The position numbers and the translations under genes were made by a program. A DNA stretch of 8,501 bases from Christensenella sp. UBA5394. GTDB taxonomy: Bacteria > Bacillota > Clostridia > Christensenellales > CAG-138. The notes beneath the pieces were generated by a model. It made no database searches and was not told the DNA's origin. It was given only the letters and a program-made list of their open reading frames with translations. Where the stretch lies: assembly GCA_002409725.1 (NCBI GenBank), contig DHOI01000031.1:35011-43511 (forward strand), in the 5' to 3' direction. Positions 1-5,746 of this stretch are shown in pieces. Numbering within the stretch: the stretch's first letter is position 1; each line of letters begins with the position of its first letter.

Positions 1-293
1 TGGAAGTTTTTCGCCGCATCGGCATGCATTTGGGCTGGTTAAGCCGCGAGATGGATTTCCTTTTGAAGCCGAAGACCGATACGCGCTTCCTCTTCGGCCG
101 CTTTGTCAAGCGGCAAAGCATCTTTAACCTGCTTTGTGAAGGCTGCACCGAAACCGCGCCGCGAATTCGTCTGCTGGCCGCGAATGAGGATCTGGCGCGC
201 ACGCCGTTGATGAAGCAACTCGCCAAGCGGCAGGATGCGACCGTGGCCCAATTCGGCCAGGCCGTGGGCGGCATTTACTTTTCAATTTTATAA
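1..293 (+). CDS. C-terminal fragment of an unrecognised protein (possibly ROK-like sugar kinase family)
   Basis: The reading frame is open from the left edge of the window to a TAA at 291-293, so only about the last 96 residues are visible and the start lies outside. The first in-frame ATG at 24 is probably internal, because the frame runs on unbroken upstream of it. The fragment contains a FLFGRFVKRQSIFNLLCEG stretch and ends with TVAQFGQAVGGIYFSIL. The spacing of a glycine-rich turn followed by a C-terminal 'AQ..QAVG' helix reminds me of the C-terminus of some ROK-like proteins, but this is recall rather than a motif match and is weak. An isomerase relic follows 18 bases later on the same strand, so the two were probably once in one operon. 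That would fit a sugar-related role. No catalytic residues can be assigned. Confidence 0.55.
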   Translation, partial: EVFRRIGMHLGWLSREMDFLLKPKTDTRFLFGRFVKRQSIFNLLCEGCTETAPRIRLLAANEDLARTPLMKQLAKRQDATVAQFGQAVGGIYFSIL

Positions 294-311
294 AGCAGAG
301 GTAGCAGAGCT

Positions 312-422
312 ATAAAACGCCCCGAGATCAACAGGGCGCTCAAAGAAATGGACCGCATGATACAGGAACACGGCTTCTGCCTGCCGCCCTTTTGCGGTTT
401 TACGCCCGAGGGATGCAGATGA
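312..422 (+). pseudogene. N-terminal relic of a D-lyxose ketol-isomerase gene
   Basis: The frame reads (I)KRPEINRALKEMD, then QEHGFCLPPFCGFTPE, and ends at a TGA at 420-422. This resembles the N-terminus of the D-lyxose ketol-isomerase family, which as I recall it begins M-K-R-S-E-I-N and then has a '.EHGF.LPPF..WTPEEW' segment. Those enzymes interconvert D-lyxose and D-xylulose, or mannose and fructose, and are usually about 220-230 residues long; only about 36 are left here. The codon where ATG is expected is ATA (312-314). A purine-rich AGAGGTAG lies about 7 bases before it, at the right distance for a ribosome binding site. The metal-binding cupin core is absent, and bases 423-508 do not obviously restore it in another frame. 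I read it as a gene that lost its start codon and about five sixths of its length. An alternative is a short chance resemblance, which the length of the match makes less likely. Confidence 0.6.
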
Positions 423-460
423 AAGTGAACGAGCAGGCCGCGCAGGGCGCGTGAGATAAG

Positions 461-478
461 CGGGCGGGCCGCCCGTTT
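461..478 (+). repeat. short GC-rich palindrome before the DUF3795 gene
   Basis: The sequence cgggcgggccgcccg followed by ttt is a near-perfect inverted repeat with almost no loop. It could be a weak terminator ending the degraded upstream operon, but the T run is only three bases long. No convincing promoter can be seen between it and the DUF3795 start. Confidence 0.25.
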
Positions 479-508
479 GCATAGCATGAATACAAAGGAG
501 CCGAGGAA

Positions 509-1006
509 ATGACGGATTACGCTTATGGATATTGTGGCATGCCCTGCGCCTTGTGCAGCAGATACAGGACGGAGGGCAAAAGCAGGTGCCCCGGCTGCTC
601 CCATGACGGGTATTATACGGAGCCCTGCAAGGTGCACCATTGCTGCCGGGAAAAGCGGTTGGCCCATTGCGGCCTCTGCGGCGAATTTCCCTGCGCCCGG
701 CTGGGCAAAATGAGCGATTTCGGCGATCTGAACACGGGCCACGCCAAGGAGCGTACCTGTAAAAGCATTGCCGCCCACGGCTTTGATCGCTGGTATGCGG
801 AATATGCCGAGCGGGCCGACCTATTGACCATTGCCCTTGCGCGTTATAACAACGGCCGCATGAAGCGCTTCCTCTGTGAGCTGTTCCTCCAGCAAGATGT
901 CGAAACTCTCCGGGAGATCATGCGCCAGGCCGAGGCCCTTTCCGGCAGCCCTAAGGAGACCGGCAAGGCCTTTACGGAAATTGTACGCGCTTGTTGCGGC
1001 GCATGA
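509..1006 (+). CDS. DUF3795 family cysteine-rich protein
   Basis: This 165-residue cytosolic protein has no signal peptide or membrane segment. Its N-terminal half carries the cysteine pattern of the DUF3795 family: YCGMPCALC (C9, C13, C16), RCPGC (C27, C30), C40, C45 and C46, then HCGLCGEFPC (C54, C57, C62). There are 15 cysteines in all, including a pair at 162-163 close to the C-terminus. The arrangement suggests zinc or iron-sulfur binding, but the family's biochemical role is not established. The C-terminal half, from about residue 90, is predicted helical and rich in Arg and Glu. AAAGGAG at 494-500, eight bases upstream, supports this ATG. The gene is on the plus strand, converges on the secreted-protein gene, and has no obvious functional link to the importer. 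Confidence 0.85.
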   Translation: MTDYAYGYCGMPCALCSRYRTEGKSRCPGCSHDGYYTEPCKVHHCCREKRLAHCGLCGEFPCARLGKMSDFGDLNTGHAKERTCKSIAAHGFDRWYAEYAERADLLTIALARYNNGRMKRFLCELFLQQDVETLREIMRQAEALSGSPKETGKAFTEIVRACCGA

Positions 1007-1039
1007 CAGGGCTCGCGGTAACCGCAACAGAGAGCAAGA

Positions 1040-1069
1040 GCAGGGCCGGCCCGAAGATGCCGGCCCTGC
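1040..1069. terminator. intrinsic terminator between convergent genes
   Basis: An 11-bp perfect stem (gcagggccggc / gccggccctgc) encloses an 8-base loop. It lies 33 bases after the DUF3795 stop and 7 bases after the secreted-protein stop, which is on the opposite strand. On the minus strand the stem is followed by a pyrimidine-rich TCTTGCTCTC; on the plus strand it is followed by cgcccgttt. Neither tail is a classical U-run, but the stem strength and the position between converging genes support a shared bidirectional terminator. Confidence 0.7.
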
Positions 1070-1076
1070 CGCCCGT

Positions 1077-2027
1077 TTAGATGATGCCGATGGCGGGGTC
1101 GAGAATGATGGCGACGGGGCTGGTCTCCCAGGTGATAAAGGATTCGCCCTGAAAGTCGAAGCCAAAGGCGGCGCGGAGGTTGTCGTCCGTCATGTAAATC
1201 CTACCCGCTTCAACATCGGAACCACAAAAGCCCAGGTAGGTGAAGAGGCCAACCACAAAGTTTGCATCGGTGTTGCCCGCACCGACGGCAACCTTGGTGA
1301 TTTGGCCCGTGCTCTTGTTGCGGGTAAAGATGACGGTGTTTTTATAATCATAGTCCGCGAAGTAGATTAGGCCCTCCTCCTGCGCAACGAGGATCCAGTA
1401 GCCCCCACACGCGAAGCGCACAGGCCCAAAATCGCCGCTTGCAAGCCTGTCCGTAAAAGCGCGCTTAGAATAGACCTTGGCATATGCCTTGGTGGTGGCG
1501 CTATCCAGGCATTGCCCCTCGATGGCGGCACGGGAATAGCTGCTGTTGGCCAGGTCGCCGGTGATCGGCAGGAACCAGGTCGCAGGGTCTTCCCCATCTT
1601 CCCACTGGCCATTGATATTAAAGTAGTATACGCCATTATCCAGATCGGAGAGATCTATACCGGAGACGCACGGCAGGTCGATCCCGCCGAAAAAATCGCG
1701 TAGCGCTGTAAAGGAGACGTCGGCCCGCACGTTCTTTTGAATGGCGTCCGCATCCGCGATATTATCAGTTGCACCGGTAACGGTGAGGCGGATGTAAAAA
1801 TAGACGGAGGCATGATTCGCCGCGGTGGCTGCGGGGGCTTCGATCAGCCTGGTGGAGCCGATGGCGCCGCTTTCATTGGCCAGCTTGATAACCTCGATCT
1901 TATAGCGGGCGGCAAAGGATTCCGGGGTATCCCCAGGGCCGGCGTTCCAGGTGAAGGCCGCCATGGCGCCGGAAGCAACGGTCAGCACCGTTATCACAGA
2001 CAGTACGACAGTAAAAAGCTTCTTCAT
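1077..2027 (-). CDS. secreted protein of unknown function
   Basis: The 316-residue product begins with a clear Sec signal peptide: KK at positions 2-3, a hydrophobic core at about 4-20, and a likely signal peptidase I cut after AMA (around residue 23). There is no lipobox cysteine, second membrane segment or LPXTG-type anchor, so the mature protein should be released or held non-covalently. The mature part is rich in aromatic and beta-type stretches such as ASVYFYIRLTV and GVYYFNINGQW. It has four cysteines (about 120, 173, 207, 268) that could form two disulfides. I recognise no catalytic motif or known domain. AAGGGGGAA, 8-10 bases upstream, supports the chosen ATG. The gene has its own promoter and lies 341 bases beyond the importer operon, so it may be co-regulated with the importer but is probably not part of the same transcript. 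Confidence 0.8.
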   Translation of the reverse strand: MKKLFTVVLSVITVLTVASGAMAAFTWNAGPGDTPESFAARYKIEVIKLANESGAIGSTRLIEAPAATAANHASVYFYIRLTVTGATDNIADADAIQKNVRADVSFTALRDFFGGIDLPCVSGIDLSDLDNGVYYFNINGQWEDGEDPATWFLPITGDLANSSYSRAAIEGQCLDSATTKAYAKVYSKRAFTDRLASGDFGPVRFACGGYWILVAQEEGLIYFADYDYKNTVIFTRNKSTGQITKVAVGAGNTDANFVVGLFTYLGFCGSDVEAGRIYMTDDNLRAAFGFDFQGESFITWETSPVAIILDPAIGII

Positions 2028-2092
2028 CGTGTGCGTTCCCCCTTAAATCGTAAACTCCAGCGCTTTGCAAGCGTCTGCTTTTGTATACGCTC

Positions 2093-2121
2093 ATTCTATT
2101 GCAGGGCATTTTGAATTACAA
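2093..2121 (-). promoter_or_regulatory. sigma-A-type promoter of the secreted-protein gene
   Basis: On the minus strand, TTGTAA (2116-2121) and TAGAAT (2093-2098) are separated by exactly 17 bases. They match the -35 and -10 consensus at 4/6 and 5/6 positions. Transcription would start near 2086, giving a leader of about 60 bases. A small inverted repeat, cgctt-tgc-aagcg (2061-2073), falls in the early leader and could be an operator or a 5' stabilising hairpin. Confidence 0.6.
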
Positions 2122-2315
2122 GGGACAACCGCCCTTAATTCGCAGATTTCGGGGTTTTCTTGTAGTTTTAGGAGATTTTATAAATAATATACAATAAATA
2201 GGTTAACGCTTGCCGTTTCTGTCGCAAGGCAAACGCGGGAAACGGCTCGTGGGGTAAATGGGAGCGGGCCAAAGCCATCGTTCCATTTGACGGCTTTTCA
2301 TGATTGAATATGCTG

Positions 2316-2347
2316 AAAGCCACCTGCCATTTGCGGCAGGTAGCTTT
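2316..2347 (-). terminator. terminator hairpin of the importer operon
   Basis: The arms aaagc-c-acctgcc and ggcaggt-a-gcttt form a 7+5 bp stem with one internal mismatch and a 6-base loop. It starts about 22 bases past the stop of the last permease gene. On the minus strand the 3' arm ends in GGCTTT and is followed by a short T-containing tail (CAGCATATTC), so it is an imperfect intrinsic terminator. A second, weaker hairpin 20 bases further on may reinforce it. Confidence 0.5.
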
Positions 2348-2368
2348 ATTGTTCCTTATGCCGGTTTT

Positions 2369-3241
2369 CTAGCCTTTTATGGCGCCGACCGTCAGGCCCT
2401 TGATGATGTTCTTTTGCAGCAGCACGTAAACGATCAGCACGGGCGCCACCACCAGCACCACCGAGGCGGCCATCAAGCCGTAATCCACGCCCGCCTGGGA
2501 GCTGATCTCGTTCAGAAGCAGGGTGATGGTCTTTTCCTTGGGCAGGCGTAGGAAGAAGGACTGGGTGAACAGATCGTTGTAGGACCAGAGAAAGGCGAAG
2601 ATGGCCACCGTCGCAAAGGAAGGCTTGGCTACCGGTACGATGATGCGGAAGAAGATGCCGAACACGCCGCAGCCATCCAGATATGCCGCCTCTTCAAGAT
2701 CAATCGGGATAGAGCGGATAAAGCCCATCAGCACCACGATGGCAAAGGAAAGGTTGCCGGCAACCTGGGGCAGGATGGCTGCCAGCAGGGACAAAAAACG
2801 GTTGCCGGTGCTGGCGATGCCCAACACCACCTCCAGACGGAAAACCGGGATGATGGTGGAAAACACCGGGAACATCATGCTGGCGATCACCAGGCCTTGC
2901 ACGATGCGTTTGCCGCGGAAATTGTAGCGCACCAGGCCATAGGCAGCCAGGCCCGCCAGCAGCACCACGATGACCGTAACCGATATGGAGATGATCAGGC
3001 TGTTGGTATAAGCCTGGCCAAACTCGAAGCGGGAGTTGGCTTTCGCGTAGTTATCCAGGGTGAAGCTATCCGTCCAGGGCCAGGGTATGGAGAAGGAATC
3101 CGTGCGGATCCGCCCCTTTTGCCGAAAGGAGTTGATGATCACCCAAAGGAAGGGATATACCGTGGTGACGCTCCAGAGGGAAAGCGCCACATAGGTGGCC
3201 GCCTGGGCAAAGGAGAGCTTTTTTCGTTTGATTTGTTTCAT
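2369..3241 (-). CDS. carbohydrate ABC transporter permease, MalG/LacG type
   Basis: This 290-residue inner-membrane protein is the second permease of a carbohydrate-uptake (CUT1-type) importer. Hydrophobic segments occur at about residues 14-36, 80-105, 113-134, 149-174, 208-220 and 257-275, giving the usual six. The cytoplasmic EAA loop that contacts the ATPase is seen as EEAAYLDG, then FFRIIVPVAKP (about 183-206), with the conserved Gly and Pro in place. The YNDLF motif near 221-225 is also typical of this subfamily. The length is normal for the family. The start lies 11 bases after the stop of the partner permease; its ribosome binding site (AGGGTGGG) is weak, so translation may be coupled to the upstream gene. 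The substrate cannot be read from permeases alone. Confidence 0.93.
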   Translation of the reverse strand: MKQIKRKKLSFAQAATYVALSLWSVTTVYPFLWVIINSFRQKGRIRTDSFSIPWPWTDSFTLDNYAKANSRFEFGQAYTNSLIISISVTVIVVLLAGLAAYGLVRYNFRGKRIVQGLVIASMMFPVFSTIIPVFRLEVVLGIASTGNRFLSLLAAILPQVAGNLSFAIVVLMGFIRSIPIDLEEAAYLDGCGVFGIFFRIIVPVAKPSFATVAIFAFLWSYNDLFTQSFFLRLPKEKTITLLLNEISSQAGVDYGLMAASVVLVVAPVLIVYVLLQKNIIKGLTVGAIKG

Positions 3242-3252
3242 GGCCGCCCACC

Positions 3253-4143
3253 CTAATAATCCTTTTCTTTGAATACGGTGTTGGCGAGCTGGGCCATGAC
3301 CACACCCAGCACCACAATCAGCACGGCGATGGCGGAGCCGTAATCCACATCCGTACGGATGAAGGTTTGGTTATACATATAGGTGCCCGTGAGCCAGGAT
3401 TTATCCATGGGTATGCCGCTGCCGAACATCACCCAGGGCAGGTCGTATATCTTAAGCGCGCCGGTCACGGCCAGCACCAGGCAAGTGCAAAGCACATTAC
3501 GCACCAGGGGTAGGGTGATATAGCGGACGCGCTTCCAGCCATCCGCCCCGTCCAGCTCCGCCGCCTCGTATACCTCTGCGGAGATGTTGTTGAGGCCGGT
3601 GACGATGATCACAAAGTAAAAGCCCACATACTGCCACATCACGGGGATCAGCATGGTAAGCAGGAAATGCGATTCATCCTTCCAATCGATATTTTGGCTA
3701 TAGCCCAATACCTTTTGCAGAAACTGGTTGAGCATGCCGCCATTATAGAGAAAAACCAGGTTGAACAAAAGGCCCAGGGCTGTGGCGCTGATGACGATGG
3801 GGAAAAAATAGACCGTACGGAAAAGCTGCGAGCCCTTGTTGATCCGATCCACGAGAAGCGCCAGCGCCAGCGCGATGCCCACCTGGAAGACGATGGTGGC
3901 CCCGGTGAAGATCATGGTGTTTTTGATGGCCGTGTGCAGGTTTTCATCTTCCAGCATGCGGGCGTAGTTGGCATACCAGGGTTCATTTAGGCCCTGGCCG
4001 GCCGTGCCCAGGCCGGTGATCTGGGAGAAGCTGTTAGCGATGTTTTGCAGGAACGGGTAATAGAGGAATATGGTCAGGAACAAAAAGGCGGGGATCAGGA
4101 AAAACAGCAGGGGCGCCTTTTTTTTGTAGAGCATCGAGTTCAT
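3253..4143 (-). CDS. carbohydrate ABC transporter permease, MalF/UgpA type
   Basis: This 296-residue membrane protein is the first permease of the importer. A basic N-terminus (YKKKAP) leads into a hydrophobic segment at about 11-33. Further segments lie at about 75-98, 108-133, 161-183, 217-232 and 268-290. The EAA loop reads EVYEAAELDGADGWKRVRYITLPL (visible key residues E193, A194, A195, G199, P212), as expected for CUT1 permeases. Two candidate starts lie four codons apart (MNSM). A purine-rich GGAAAGGCGGAAGG precedes both, with AAAGG about nine bases from the first ATG, so the first is preferred. It follows the binding protein gene after a 91-base gap containing a hairpin, and lies 11 bases before the second permease gene. 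Confidence 0.93.
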   Translation of the reverse strand: MNSMLYKKKAPLLFFLIPAFLFLTIFLYYPFLQNIANSFSQITGLGTAGQGLNEPWYANYARMLEDENLHTAIKNTMIFTGATIVFQVGIALALALLVDRINKGSQLFRTVYFFPIVISATALGLLFNLVFLYNGGMLNQFLQKVLGYSQNIDWKDESHFLLTMLIPVMWQYVGFYFVIIVTGLNNISAEVYEAAELDGADGWKRVRYITLPLVRNVLCTCLVLAVTGALKIYDLPWVMFGSGIPMDKSWLTGTYMYNQTFIRTDVDYGSAIAVLIVVLGVVMAQLANTVFKEKDY

Positions 4144-4169
4144 AGCCTTCCGCCTTTCCGTGTATACAA

Positions 4170-4204
4170 GCGGGCCGGCCTAAGGTAACCAAGGCCGGCC
4201 CCGC
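4170..4204 (-). promoter_or_regulatory. intercistronic hairpin between binding protein and permease genes
   Basis: The arms gcggg-ccggcct (4170-4181) and aggccgg-ccccgc (4192-4204) pair over 12 bp with a single bulged base and a 10-base loop. On the minus strand it is followed by TTGTATAC, not a U-run, so it is probably not a full terminator. By analogy with the well-known malE-malF gap, such a structure can protect the 3' end of the binding protein message or partly attenuate read-through. That would give more binding protein than permease. Confidence 0.55.
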
Positions 4205-4234
4205 GCTTCAGATCATATGGTGTGATGCCGCCCT

Positions 4235-5566
4235 TTATTGGAGGGCTAGGGCGTTGTCGATGGCCGCGGCTGCGGTGGTCTTGCCGGTGACGATGTTCTT
4301 CACATCGGCAAAGAGGCTGCCGCGGGCTTCAGCGGTCATCAGGTCCTGCACAGCGCCCACGGTGCTGGTTACGCCCGCGCACATTTCGGCAGCGGATTGC
4401 TGGATGGCGTTGAGGCCGGCGGGCTTGGCACCGTTCTTGAGGGCGGTGACCTCGGTGGTCACGAAGGTGGAGAGCACTTCATCGCTGGTCATGTGCGAAA
4501 CGAAGGCGACAGCCGCATCGCGCTTGGCCGGGTCGTCCCATGCCTTGCGGGTGATGAAGTAGCCCATGGAGATGCCGCCGATCACATCGGTCGCCTTGCG
4601 CTCACCCTTGCCGGGCACATAGGCGAGGGCGAAGTCTTCCAGGTGATCCGCGCAGTTCTCTGTGAAGAAGCCTACCTTCCAGCTGCCGTCGATCAGGAAG
4701 GCGGCCTGGCCATCCGCTACCAGCTGTACGGTCTCGGAATCGGTGGCGGTGAGGGTGTTCTCAGGCAGGAAGCCGGCCTCGTAGAGGGCCTTGAGGTCTT
4801 CAAAGCCGGCAGCCCACTTGAGGCCCGTGGCATCCGAAGAAGCTGCTGGGACATCCAGGTGGCTGGCTGTATTGCCGTTGTTATACACGGTGAACTCAAA
4901 CCAGTAATGGGGCACTTCCTGGAGGGATACGGCTACGGGCGTGAAGCCGGCATCCTTGATCTTCTGGCAATCCGCCAGGAACTGATCCCAGGTGTAATCC
5001 GCGCCGGGCATGGAAACGCCCGCGGCCGCGAGTACCTTGGTGTTGACGAACATGGTCTCCCAGAAGCCGCTGGAGGGCACAGCGTAGGCCTTGCCGTCCA
5101 CCTCGGAAAGGGCCATCATCTCGTCCTTCATGTTGGAAGCATAGTCGGGATATTCGGCGCGGATCTCCTCGATGGAGACCACCTTGCCCGCCTCGATGAT
5201 GGACTTGGAGTCGGAGTTGGAGAAGTAGAAGAGTACGTCGGGCTCGGTGCCGGTTTCAAAGTCCGTCATCACCTTGGCCTTCCACTCTTCGTTGGATGTG
5301 GCGGAAGCGTCGAGCACGGTGTTGCCGGTGGCTTGTTCATAGTCCTTCACGGCGTTCTCATAGTTGCCGCGGTTGCCGTCGTCACCGCCATACGAGGTGA
5401 CAACAGTGATCTCAACCGACTCTGCGGCGGCGGGGGCGGGTTGTGCAGCGGGCGCGGCAGGCGCTTCGGCCGGCGCTGCAGCCTGCTCTGCGGGGGCTGC
5501 GGGCGTACAGCCAAACAGTGCCAGCGCCAGCGCTCCGGCCATCAGGATAGCAAGAAACTTCTTCAT
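4235..5566 (-). CDS. extracellular sugar-binding lipoprotein (solute-binding protein family 1)
   Basis: This 443-residue protein captures the substrate outside the membrane and delivers it to the two permeases. The signal peptide ends in a lipobox, LALFGC, with Cys20 the predicted lipidated residue. An unusually regular Ala/Pro/Glu linker follows at about 21-49 and should act as a flexible tether. The mature domain starts at about residue 50 (VEITVVTSYGG) and carries features typical of family 1 binding proteins: FETGTEPDVLFYFS near 103-117, then 'AVPSSGFWETMFVNTKVL' and the later 'AAFLIDGSWKVGFF'. These are the PDv, 'yNk.lf..aG' and 'aM...G.w' regions of the family. The length is normal. GGAGG at 5573-5577 lies six bases before the ATG. 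A promoter sits directly upstream. The ligand cannot be deduced; a mono- or oligosaccharide is most likely. Confidence 0.93.
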   Translation of the reverse strand: MKKFLAILMAGALALALFGCTPAAPAEQAAAPAEAPAAPAAQPAPAAAESVEITVVTSYGGDDGNRGNYENAVKDYEQATGNTVLDASATSNEEWKAKVMTDFETGTEPDVLFYFSNSDSKSIIEAGKVVSIEEIRAEYPDYASNMKDEMMALSEVDGKAYAVPSSGFWETMFVNTKVLAAAGVSMPGADYTWDQFLADCQKIKDAGFTPVAVSLQEVPHYWFEFTVYNNGNTASHLDVPAASSDATGLKWAAGFEDLKALYEAGFLPENTLTATDSETVQLVADGQAAFLIDGSWKVGFFTENCADHLEDFALAYVPGKGERKATDVIGGISMGYFITRKAWDDPAKRDAAVAFVSHMTSDEVLSTFVTTEVTALKNGAKPAGLNAIQQSAAEMCAGVTSTVGAVQDLMTAEARGSLFADVKNIVTGKTTAAAAIDNALALQ

Positions 5567-5664
5567 GTTTTACCTCCATTGTTTTTACTGTTTTGCTGAG
5601 TAACGTGCATACGAGCTGCCAGGGGGCGGGCCGTCGATACGCCCGCGCCCGAATTGATACTTAT

Positions 5665-5693
5665 ATTATAGAAAAAGGGCGGTGAACCTTTAA
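5665..5693 (-). promoter_or_regulatory. promoter of the ABC importer operon
   Basis: On the minus strand a perfect TATAAT (5665-5670) lies 17 bases after TTAAAG (5688-5693, 3/6 match to the -35 consensus). The predicted start is near 5658, leaving a leader of about 90 bases before the binding protein gene. The weak -35 suggests dependence on an activator. The leader contains an inverted repeat, gcgggc-(9)-gcccgc, at about 5627-5647. Confidence 0.65.
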
Positions 5694-5711
5694 GGCCCAC
5701 GCTTGCCCTTT
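5671..5711 (-). terminator. terminator of the sensor kinase gene, overlapping the importer promoter
   Basis: On the minus strand AAAGGGC (5705-5711) pairs with GCCCTTT inside GCCCTTTTTC (5671-5680), and the 3' arm runs into five consecutive Ts. Between the arms a second stem can form, GTGGGCCT with AGGTTCAC closed by a TAA loop (two G-U pairs). The structure lies about 36 bases past the kinase stop codon. Its T-run abuts the TATAAT box of the next operon, and its hairpin contains that promoter's -35 box. A competing stem, CTTGCCC (5702-5708) with GGGCAAG (5735-5741), can form with its 5' partner transcribed first. Confidence 0.55.
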
Positions 5712-5746
5712 CTTGTTTCTGATTGCACAAATGTGGGCAAGGGGGC

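Larger units (their letters stand above)
2028..2368. other. 341-base intergenic region
   Basis: No gene is supported here. From the importer side it holds the terminator hairpin (2316-2347), then a second weaker inverted repeat, aaagcc (2271-2276) with ggcttt (2292-2297). A conspicuous AT-rich island follows at about 2158-2205, then the secreted-protein promoter and its leader. The AT island lies about 40-80 bases upstream of the -35 box, where an upstream activating region or regulator site could act. It contains no obvious perfect palindrome. No tRNA or riboswitch-like fold was recognised. Confidence 0.5.

Noticed and set aside
275..778. Minus-strand open frame across the isomerase relic and the DUF3795 gene
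   Set aside because: It overlaps the DUF3795 gene, whose cysteine motif and ribosome binding site are clear. Its product shows no recognisable domain.
876..1370. Plus-strand open frame running from the DUF3795 gene through the terminator into the secreted-protein gene
   Set aside because: It spans the 11-bp terminator stem and two unrelated genes, and its translation is antisense to a gene with a clean signal peptide.
2271..2297. Second inverted repeat downstream of the importer operon (aaagcc ... ggcttt)
   Set aside because: Only six base pairs are continuous and the loop is long, with no T-run on the minus strand. It is not enough to call as a separate terminator.
2028..2368. Possible small RNA, riboswitch or tRNA in the largest intergenic gap
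   Set aside because: No cloverleaf, conserved riboswitch core or promoter-terminator pair enclosing a separate transcript was seen. The promoter here is explained by the secreted-protein gene.
4397..5599. Long plus-strand open frame of about 400 codons opposite the binding protein gene
   Set aside because: It is antisense to a well-supported lipoprotein gene, its translation is a low-complexity Gly/Leu/His-rich sequence, and it has no ribosome binding site. GC-rich coding DNA often leaves such open frames on the other strand.
5364..5603. Ala/Gly-rich repeat-like region in the binding protein gene, considered as a DNA repeat
   Set aside because: The repetitiveness comes from codons of the Ala/Pro/Glu linker after the lipobox. 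The units are irregular and the frame is preserved, so it is a protein tether rather than a mobile or CRISPR-like repeat.
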